From Phoronis australis (lineage: Eukaryota; Phoronida; Phoronidae), in contig NMRA01000222.1 of the NCBI GenBank assembly GCA_002633005.1, positions 1 through 30,437 on the forward strand: DNA of 30,437 nt, written 5' to 3'. A program made the translations under genes and the position numbers. The notes beneath the pieces were generated by a model. It saw nothing but the letters and a program-made list of their open reading frames with translations. It was not told the DNA's origin and did no database searches. Positions 9,875 through 20,200 of this stretch are shown here, one piece after another. The stretch's first letter is position 1. Each line of letters opens with the position of its first letter.

Positions 9875-10178
9875 GCCAACAGGAGGCGCGTTCCAAAACG
9901 AGGCTCGCTACGATAGCTCTGTTAGCTTATCGGCATAGGAGTCTGTGTTTCAGTCCGTGTTGTTCCCCGAACGGCTACAAAAAATACGGACACGCTTCAC
10001 AATCTCTAAAGACGTTTAGATTCGGAAGCGTTGGGTCGTTGCCATACGCCGACGAAGCAAAATATGTCCGTGTAAAATATATATGTTTTCGAAAAGTTAG
10101 ATCATATTTTGTCGCGTCTCGGTCAGTTGTCAAGCATCATAGTAACGACCGGAGAATGGGCCAGCCAGGTTATATTTT
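9840..10178. promoter_or_regulatory. CpG-dense stretch, possible (bidirectional) promoter
   Basis: CpG dinucleotides are visibly denser here than in the AT-rich flanks. A palindromic E-box, CACGTG, lies at 9845-9850, next to an ETS-like TTCCTG at 9833-9838. The stretch sits between the candidate minus-strand first exon and the phospholipase ATG exon, and runs straight into the assembly gap. A 5' untranslated exon of the phospholipase gene could be here or in the gap. The open frames that run through this region into the gap are artefacts of N. Confidence 0.3.
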
Positions 10179-10613
10179 NNNNNNNNNNNNNNNNNNNNNN
10201 NNNNNNNNNNNNNNNNNNNNNNNNNNNNNNNNNNNNNNNNNNNNNNNNNNNNNNNNNNNNNNNNNNNNNNNNNNNNNNNNNNNNNNNNNNNNNNNNNNNN
10301 NNNNNNNNNNNNNNNNNNNNNNNNNNNNNNNNNNNNNNNNNNNNNNNNNNNNNNNNNNNNNNNNNNNNNNNNNNNNNNNNNNNNNNNNNNNNNNNNNNNN
10401 NNNNNNNNNNNNNNNNNNNNNNNNNNNNNNNNNNNNNNNNNNNNNNNNNNNNNNNNNNNNNNNNNNNNNNNNNNNNNNNNNNNNNNNNNNNNNNNNNNNN
10501 NNNNNNNNNNNNNNNNNNNNNNNNNNNNNNNNNNNNNNNNNNNNNNNNNNNNNNNNNNNNNNNNNNNNNNNNNNNNNNNNNNNNNNNNNNNNNNNNNNNN
10601 NNNNNNNNNNNNN
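10179..10613. other. Assembly gap (435 N)
   Basis: A run of N. Gap length may be estimated rather than measured. Any reading frame crossing it is meaningless. Confidence 0.99.
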
Positions 10614-11118
10614 TGAAGGAAAAGTTCCAAGTAGAAATTTGTTTCTGGCATTCTAATGCTGTGCTAATCTCGTATGTTGGTAAATTTGTTTTTAATTCTA
10701 TGTTTCTGTGGTGCTTTAAGCAACTGGTGTATAGGATGTGCTTGTATTATGAAGATTACTCACATTTTGCCCCTAGCCTATTGGGGAGACAAGGACCATG
10801 CCTTTCCATTTTGCAAAGTACAACATACTACATATATGCCCTCTACTGGCCACTTTATGGTACCAATAAACAACCCTAGAAGGATACCGTATGCGGTGCA
10901 ATTGTGGGCGCATTTCAACGCTCTGCGTTGCTATTGTTTAAATATTATTCTCATAATGTGTAAAACCCTTATCAGATGTCGGAACCGGGCGAACTTGAGT
11001 GCAGCCACAGTTGCCGCTGAATTTGGGTATTGTTGCAGTTTTACGGAGAAGTTAAATGTCCATATGTCTTTAAAAGTCGCTTGAGTCGTAACTATAACCC
11101 ATACCATTTGCCTTGCAG
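10614..11118 (+). other. Upstream region / 5' UTR intron of the phospholipase gene
   Basis: No coding pattern is seen. The stretch ends in a good acceptor, TTTGCCTTGCAG (11107-11118), only nine bases before the phospholipase ATG. The transcript therefore has at least one untranslated exon further upstream. Confidence 0.5.
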
Positions 11119-11283
11119 TTTTTGAAGATGGGCAATACCCCCTCTGAACCGGATGGAGACTCGTATGATCCATCGACGGATCCAGTTGACACTTCAGACA
11201 TTGAAGGACACAACTTTCCTTATGAGAATCTCGTTCTCGAGGGTGGTGGTGTAAAAGCGTGTGCCTACGCTGGTGCATTCGAA
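11119..11283 (+). CDS. Patatin gene exon 1 (coding from 11128): N terminus and oxyanion loop
   Basis: The exon opens after the acceptor at 11117-11118 with nine untranslated bases and then ATG at 11128. The ATG is chosen because the next upstream in-frame ATG (11113) lies inside the acceptor tract. It codes for 52 residues and ends GCATTCGAA|GTGAGT in phase 0. Gly2, Asn3, Ser6 and Glu7 fit the N-myristoylation pattern. Residues 7-26 are rich in Asp and Glu, and probably disordered. LVLEGGGVKACAYAGAFE (35-52) is the patatin strand plus glycine-rich oxyanion loop. Confidence 0.88.
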
Positions 11284-14200
11284 GTGAGTGCTAGTGTGTT
11301 TTTTTGTGGATTATTTTGTTTAAAATGTTATGGTTCTTTTATACGCAGCAACAACTGAGAAATGTTAACGAAAATTGTTAGCGTCTGACGTGTCAATTTA
11401 AATTGAGGCTGAGAGAATTACTCACTATAAGCGGCGAGTGAAAAATATCTGTAACTAGGCCAACCGGTAATTAAAGTGTTTAAGTTTTTTCATTTGGTGC
11501 ATATGAACGACACCCAAATTCTGATTTTTTCAAAAACAGATTTTGGACAAAGTCGGTATTCTCAAAAACATCAAACGGATAGCTGGTACATCAGGCGGCG
11601 CCATTGCGGCAACACTTCTTGCTCTCGGCTGTAGTCCGCAGGAGATTTCAACACGGTTCACTCCTTGGGATGAGTTGCTAGGTAAGCGATCCATTCTTAT
11701 TCACCTGTAACACTCACGATTCAATGTGTGTGTGTGTGCAACATCGCCGGAGTTTTCCCAATGGTGTATCAAACTTTGTATCAAGTCTAGTCCGCAAACA
11801 TGTCGCAACCGCAGCCTTTTCGCGCAGTAAGTTGCAGACGTTGTCGTGAGTACCTCCAAACTGCAGTTATCGTGAGCTGTTGTGTTTGCATTAGCTGTAC
11901 GCAATGTTGCCACAAGATTGTACAATACTCGCCGACGATTGACTAATTTTGTTATTCAACGGCTACAGTAATGACTTACTAAAAGCCTGCGACAACAGAA
12001 AGCTAACAAGAAGATTAGGTTAGCATAAAAATGTCAAAATTACTTTTTCTTGTGTATCCGGCTGCCTTAACTGTAAACACCAGAAGATGGTTTTATCTGC
12101 TAAAAACCAGGCGTTCGTTCCGCAGAGGAGAGAAATTTGAGAAAACGCAAGCATACACAAGACTTCGCAAGGTATCGCAGTGGCGGATCTAGGATAGCAT
12201 AAGGGGGGGCAACATGTTGCCTTGGGGAATTGGGCAAAGCGCGATTGTATATGCACATGCCGCCCGAAAGTTGCAGGCGGCCAAGGATGTGCACCTCCTG
12301 TTCGCAAAGTCTATAGTGGACTAAAAAACCGGAACACGGTTGTGTGCGGTCTGCTCCCCCTCATCCGATACTGCTCCTACTTCTTTCTTACTGCCCTCAA
12401 TATTTCCTCACGCTTCGCGTTGTTGCTCTTTCATTTTCCTTGCGGCAGCCAAGGGGGTGGGCCGGTGGGGGGGCGCTTCCCCAAAATCCACCTACGTATC
12501 GCCATGTATTCCAAGCTTCTTTTGCTTGAGAAATTCTCGCGTCAACGGAACTCTACCCTCATATACACAGTGTTGTAAGATTTCAAATCGCAGCCTTTTC
12601 ATTGGTCATTCCTGCAGTCAATCATTTGCTAGTGTAGCACTAACTTGAGCCAACAATGTGACTACAAATAATACGTACACAACAGCTGACGATAACTGCA
12701 GTGGTGGTACACTCAACTACGTCTGCAACTACCTGCGAAAAGGCTGCGGTTACGACGCGCACGCGAAGTAGGCTTAAACCCTCCCACTGAGACTAGTCGC
12801 AGTTTAAGCGATGAGGGAGTAAAGAGTACCTCATGAGAGAGAGAGAGAAAACGCTTTTATTTACATTACATAATAATAATACATTGATTAAAATTTGATT
12901 TCAATTAGGAGGCCTTCTAAAGGTTATTGACCGCTAATAAGAAGGTCCCCTGTACAAGATAAACAAATGGAAATGCAAAAATCAGTAGGAATACTTAAGA
13001 AAACAGTGAATTAGTGCTGAAAACGACCGACAAGCCAGGAACCAAGAAGTAAACTGGCACAGCTCAGGAGATTTTGAGAATACAATTAGATACTGTTACA
13101 TATGAAGCAATTGGAAATATGACAATATGAGGTGACAACCTTGATGGCGATTGTAATGCGATGGATGCGATGAGAACGTTGGTGTTGGTGGTGGGCGTGC
13201 TGTCAACAGTGACAGTGATGGTGGGGTATGGAGGGGGGCCTGTGTGGTGTTAGTGATGGTGGGGTATAGAGGTGGGTCTGTGTGGTGTTAGTGATGGCTG
13301 TGACGCCACGGTGATGTTGAGGAAGAGGATAACGATGATACGGTGGTGGTAGTGTCAGTAACTATAAGGTTGCTGTTAAGGATTTGGTTGGTGGTAGTTG
13401 TGACGGTAGTAATGGAAAGAATGAATGTCATCTTGGTGGTGGCCGTCAGAGTTATCGATGTCGTTGTTGGTGTTGCTCCTGATGGTGACGGTGCAGATAA
13501 TGGAACCCATCATCACCATCAGCAGCAACTTCACCACTAGTAACGCAGGCAAGAATTACCAAGAACCTGCCGTTCGAGGGTTGCACTGTAGGATATGGAG
13601 GCACAATGGCCTACAGTTAGGCCTATTACAGGGTTGGTTGCTGAGACTCACCCAAGTGGAGACGAGTTCTTTATTTGACGTCCTTACCGAGAGTCTGAAA
13701 AAACAAGGTGTTTTGGCGTTGTCAACTCAAAAGCACTACTCATGACAACTGAAACTTAATTCTGCTACAGATTTTTAATCGGCTAATTCACATCGGGTAA
13801 AAATACCGGCACACAAAAATAGGACAAAAACACCAAATTTGACAATTCTCTTCCCAAATTTACCATACTTCCCTGCTAGTGCTAGAAAAAGCTAACAACA
13901 GATTCAGAATGCTCTTTCTCACTATATTCTAAAAATGCGGTCATAGTATGCCCCTTACTTGCTACCTTTTTCGCAATTTCGATCTGTCCGACAGCCACCT
14001 GAAATCGCACCCGGTTTCTGAGTAGGCAGGCGACAGGGGTTGAAAGCAAACGACAGCCATCATGGTGCATGGAAAGTAGGTCACGGCTAAAAAACGTGAC
14101 TTTTCTCATTCGAAGATACAAGTAAATCATTTTTTTTGCAATTGTTGTTCCAACAAATTCCTGAAAGCATCCGCCAAACCTGACACACGATGTATTTAAT

Positions 14201-17200
14201 TTCTAGGGACGTGGTTATAGCCTAACTGTTCAGTGCTACCAATGGAATTTTGTAAGGGGCATCCAAGAAAGTGAATTTCTTGCATATCCCTTAAACATGG
14301 CTTATCATCGGCATGTTTTTCTTTGCTTGTGTTGAGATGGGGTTTCTCTGACCCCTCCTTAATGCGCCTTTGTAGTAAACTACTTTATGGCGAGTTCAAA
14401 GTGTACAAGCATGGAAAAAAATGATTTCCTTGCAGATGCTAGATTCGGTAAAGCCTCCTATCCTTACAACCTGATGAACATATTTGGGTTTAACCCTGGC
14501 GCTAAAGCCCATGCCACAATCGCCAAGCACATTGAAGAATTGTCGGGTGATCCAAATTATACGTTCAAACAGGTACGTAATTATTCTAAGAAAATGACTG
14601 TTAAAATTATATTTCATTCGAGCATTTACCTTCAGTCAAATGCAATCCTGCTGTCCTGATGACTGACCACGCATCGACTCACAGACGACAATCTTTCGCT
14701 TTGTTTTATGGTCTCAAGTAGGCAATTTGTAATTTGAAAAAGCATCACAGGCAATGTCTCTTAAAGTTAGTCAACCAAATGTGCTAGTTGTACTGTTAAG
14801 TTCAGCGAAAAAAAACAACGTATTCTATAACTGGGAAATAGATCTTGGTGTTGATGCATCTCCTGATTGGTGGAGAAAGGTGAAAACTTATTCTTGACAA
14901 TTTCCTAGTGATACCGCAGTGTCAGTTTGCTCCGTGTCAGTCCGTTTACACACTTGAACAACTCGTTCCGTGTCAGCTGATCCGTGTCAACATTGTAAGT
15001 GTAAACGGCACTTTAGAGGTTTCAAATTTAGATATATTTTTGGAAAGAATGAAGTACATGACGTAATTAATCTAATTGTTTGTTTATGAAAAACTCATTA
15101 TTAATGGACAGCGTCTTAAAAACACGGCTTCCAATTTAACATACGTTAAAAGGGAAGTCTTTGAGTATTTCAAAATTTGAAAAATACATATTTTACGATA
15201 ATTTAAAATTCGAAGATGCTAAAAACAAGTGGACCACTACGGTACTGTTATTTTGAGGCAGTTTATTTTTGAGTTGTAAATGACCCCCACCACAAGTGTG
15301 CATGTGCGTATAATTGTGGTTCTAAATGTCTTCCCTTCACTTTCACGTGTATGCAAAGGTATTATGTATAATATTAATAATAATAATAATAATAGTAATA
15401 ATAACAATGACGATGACGGTGACGGTGACAATGACAATGAGAATGAGAATGACAATGATAATATAGAACAATAAGAAGAACTGTCATAAGTAACGTGTCA
15501 AGGTGTTGTACAAATAGAATACATTTGATGAGTCCCCTAGAAATGATTTCTACAAAGAACCACTTTAATAGAGATCGACAAAAACTCATGATTCCCAGAA
15601 ATCAGAAGCACGAATGGTCCCTTGGTATTCGAATGTTTAGTGATGGACCCGCAAATAAGAAAAGACATGCCGTCACATTGGGTCCAAAACGTCAAAATGA
15701 CGTCATGCTACACATTCCTGTTGCTTTTCTTCAGAAAGGCGCTAACTCTGACCGGATATCAATAAGGTTATACACGGTAGTGTTGGCGCAAGAAATAACG
15801 GTAGAGATAATGATGCAACTCGACTGACAAGTACTGATCAGTGCAAGTTCCTTTTTAAAGTCATAAGAACCCGGATATCACCTTCAGTCCCGTGAGTGTC
15901 CAGTGTCTTGAGTCGTTTTCTCATTTAGGTCATCTAATCGTTGGAAACGTCTTGGAAGACGAAGTGAACGAGCCAGGTGAAATTTAATTAGTAAGAAACT
16001 TAACTGAAGATCTCATTCCAAAAATTTCCAATCAATTTTCTGGTGAGACGTCAACTGTTTGAACACATTGTACTACATTCTGATTTGTGTATGCAGCTAT
16101 ACGAAGATCGAGGTACAGAGCTGTGCATTGTCGCTAGTAACATCAATGGCATGACAATTGAGTACTTCCATCCCAAAACCACTCCACATGCTGTGATAGC
16201 AGATACTGTTCGGATGTCCATGAGCATTCCAGGTAAGAATTATGCATTCTGGTGACAGTACCACGCATGCAAACAAGTATGCCTAATCTTATTGAAGTAC
16301 ATGTATACTCTGCTGAGCGGATAACTAAACAGAAATGTGATAATGCAAACTGCCATCAATCGAAACTCTTTATGTAGCTTTGATATGTTCAGATAAATAA
16401 CACAAGTACCTGGGTCCTATTCATCCACATGTAGGCCTACATGAATAGTCCACTCTGCTTAGTGTTCCAGTTCAGTGGAGACTGAGCGCATTCTGCGCGA
16501 ACGCCGGAGGAGGTAAGACAAGACCTTTTAAAGGAGCTTTATGTTTTTAGCATTGTGTCCCTATCAAGATGAAAGTAAAAGGCTTCGACGCTCTGAAAGA
16601 TGGTGAAGGTCGGAACCACTCACCCTCGAACCAGCGCCACCTATGCCGGTGTGACATTAAATTTTGACCCCCAGGGAAAAATGACCCCCGAAACTTTTTC
16701 AACTTTGAAAAATGACCGGGGATCAATTGAACCAAGGCATCGTTTATTATTAGAAAAAATTTGAAACCGGTTTCCTATACGAAATGAAAATATGCTTTTT
16801 GATAGTTTAAAGCAAAATGCCTCTGTACACTGTGTGTTTCACTAGAATGTCACAATTTTACGGTGCTTTCACGCTTAGTTTTAACCACGACTTAAACCAA
16901 GAATTATGTCTTGTCGCAAGTCCCCGTTTAGACTCTGTAAAACTTGTTAAATCACGTTTTAGCGAAAAAGCACCATGATTAGACAGCTTCTTTTCCTATG
17001 TGTATTTCAGTCGTAATGGCACCCTGGAAGGACACGAATGGCAAATCATATTACGTTGATGGCGGAGTTCTGTGTAACTTTCCTATCCACGTGTTTGATG
17101 GTAAGATTTACCGTATATCATGTGCACGTAATTTGGTGATAATAGCCATTCCACGAGAAAATCCAAAAAAATAAAAAATCACTCTAAAGGTCATCTCTCA

Positions 17201-20200
17201 CGTTCAACTTAAACTTTGGATATGTAATCGTGGTGTGGCTCTGATTAAAAAATCACCAAATTTGCTCTTTTTTAGCCTTTTATCTATTTACCGATGGGCC
17301 TTCAAATGTTCACGACGAAAATGACACGTTTTTGCATAGCGAAAACAAACAGCAACTTTCCAATGTCAAAAACAAGTAGATTGCATGCAATGAAAGAAAA
17401 CTCAAAATGCGATTACTAAGCGAGACGTACAGTAAGTGCCCGGTTGCATGAAACAGTCCCAAATAGGGACTCAACTAAGTTCCCTAAATTTACTGCGCAT
17501 TTTTAACTTGTGAAAACATCGATTACCCTTTCTTGTATTGCTTTAGTTTCATTATTAAATCATCTTTTGACTTTGATAAAAATCGAGATTGAACTCTACG
17601 TTGAATTGTCAATATTATCGAAAATATTTAGGAATCTTTTCATGCAACACCCCTTACTTAAAGATTGGGTCCCTATTTATTTTAAATGAACTCGGGGCTC
17701 AGTTTTTAGTTATATTATTAGAAAATGCCATTAATCAAAGAGGAACTCATAAGAAAAGATTTATGGACCTATTTGACACTGTTTCATGCAACCGGCCACT
17801 GGACTCCCATATAAAATTGATACTGATAATTTTGCTGCATTCATCACGTTACAGGGGAGATATATCCGGAGGCACTTTTTGTAGTGTTGAAACTGGGTGT
17901 CACGCGAGTGCTTCTACAAGCTAGTTTGTGGGGTTGCGGACACTGGACGATATGTTTATGGATAGATCTTCAACGATGAATAAATTTAAGATATCTTTCG
18001 AATGGGCTCTTTCCCTTTTTTCAAAAAAGGCTCCATTTGCGCATTCTACACATTTTATCGAATATTTTTTCTAACTTCATTACATTTAAAATGTTTTCAA
18101 GATGAAATGATTAATGAGAATCGACATTTTAGACACCATAATGCTGTCTGACATATCCACACACCGTTTCACCCATTGAACGTTCAAAAGTGACGATGGG
18201 TCAGAGGTTAAATAGGCAAAAACTGCGTGGTGCCAATACCCAAAACAATTGACAATCTTAGAGACAATTTTAAGGCTGACGTGAATAATTCATGTGATAT
18301 TTTAAGGCGAGTTAGCTTTTATTTATAAACAATTCTTTTGAGGTACGATTTCGATACCATGAAGCAGACGAACCAAAATTATTTGTTCTCTTTGAAGGCA
18401 GAAGCCTACATCAAAGGAAAGACATTGATGTCTGAAATGCATAAAGTGAAAATATAGTCGTTTTCAAACATACATGTGCCATCGTTTCCTCGCTGGAATT
18501 GTTTTGGTCAAATTTCAAGAAAGTTCACCAAAGAAAACTAGTTATAGAAAGTGCCACCAGGGGGCAGCAGCAGTAGTCGAATTATCTAGAAGTCGAAATC
18601 GATGGATTCAATCACTATAGAAACATATTTAGCAAAACATATGAAGCCCCTTAATGAGGTTTAAGAGAAACAATTATATACTGACCGTAGGCAAGCACTT
18701 TAAGATGGGCGATGGTATGTCCTTTCTATCGACTCAATGATACTTTAAAACAAAGAGCCCATTTTTACTTTCTAAGTCAGACAGCCAATTGGCGGAAAAT
18801 ATATGAAATCACCAACACCCAGCATATTGGCCCCAGAGCACTTCAAAAATGACAAAATAATCAAAAAACACAAAACTGGGTAAAAATTACCGAATTTTGG
18901 TGATCCAGTGAAGGTTATGAAAACTCCATTGAAATTCAAAGGCTGTTTTCAGATAGAGAGGTTCAATGTTTAGATATTAAACATCTTAAGTCTTTCCCTG
19001 TTATTTGAAGTCTTGTTGAAATAACTTAATCAACTGAACCTTTTTGAACCAAAAATGTGCCACTTTGGGCCAAAATGTTCATAATGCTTTTACTTAAAAA
19101 ATGGCAAGAATCAAATAAAAATTTTGAACATATCTCATCGAGATGACGACCTCACAATTTTTCGAGATCTAAATCGGTGACTCTAGAGTCGACCTTTTGG
19201 TGCTCTCGACGGTGGAATGACAGTTTTAAAATTTGCGCCTAACATGTATAGTCGAAACTAGGCACAAGTCATGCGGCTATATTAGATACTTCAGTAAAGA
19301 CTAGAAGGAAATTTCTAAAATGTAGAATCAGCGAAAACTGGCTTGTCCTTTATAAAGTGGTAGACGTGTGTCCAATTTAGCATCAACTGTTAAATGGAAA
19401 AACAGCCTGTCAAACAGACGCAACCACGAAAACCGAACTAGTTGAGACACGTACCGAGGGAACTGCCACCTGCGCTAATATGCAATACATTTAAGCAGTA
19501 AATCGAGAGGTGGAAATAATTCCGTCATCGAGCCTCTGAATTTCAGTTACGGACCAGCAGACACCAGTTCTGTTTTATAAATCCAGAGGCCCGGGCCTCT
19601 GAGTTCACACACTCGCCGAAAATGTCCCATACATGGTCCCGAACTTCATTCCCGAGGACCAGATTCCAATGTAGTGACTCGAAATTTCGGCTACAGACGA
19701 ACCCATGTAGTCTGGTCCGTTAGATTGTACTTTGATGACGTGTATGGAGAATTTTACGCGCGGTTGTATATACGTTTCTCAAACACACAGAAAAAACATA
19801 AGATATGGTGCCTGTGGCAGCTGTTGTTTTTAGCTTTCACTCCCTTGTAATTCCTTTGAAAAATCGTGCAAAGCCACATAAACTTTTATCTTATCCGTTC
19901 TATATGGGTTAGTTAAAACAAGAGTTCAAAATGCGTCCAATCGGACTCTGGCCAAATTGGAAGTTGAATTCGCGCAGACAATACGAATCTCGTTCCTCGT
20001 CGACATTGAGCAGTTGCTGAAATATCTATGACGACATTTTTTTATTAAAAATCACGAGTTAGAAGAGATTGGTGTGGACTAGTTAATACTAGAAACTACA
20101 TGTAGTCTTTTAAGACTTCTTCCTAGACAATCCTCGTTAACAGCTAATCGAGGAATAGGTCCATATTGCACCCACACGTTATACAACCTGCAAGGAGTTG

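Larger units (their letters stand above)
11682..14435 (+). other. Patatin gene intron 2
   Basis: 2,754 bp. It holds the foldback at 11801-12756, the nested hAT-like insertion, a GA microsatellite near 12837-12848 and a G/T-rich minisatellite stretch at 13140-13530. I see nothing in 13560-14380 apart from chance open frames. Confidence 0.75.

Noticed and set aside
9841-10879. Long open frames of 256-271 codons on the plus strand and 173 on the minus strand
   Set aside because: They are open only because they cross the 435-base N gap.
13343-13745. Val-rich and Ser/Thr frames in intron 2
   Set aside because: They arise from the GTG/GAT minisatellite and lie between two solid exons of the phospholipase.
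14387-14435. In-frame upstream extension of exon 3 with its own ATG
   Set aside because: It contains the acceptor tract TTTCCTTGCAG, the family alignment starts after it, and exon 2 joins in phase at 14436.
15237-15589. Ser/Leu-rich and Tyr/His-rich minus-strand frames
   Set aside because: They translate the AAT/GAC microsatellite.
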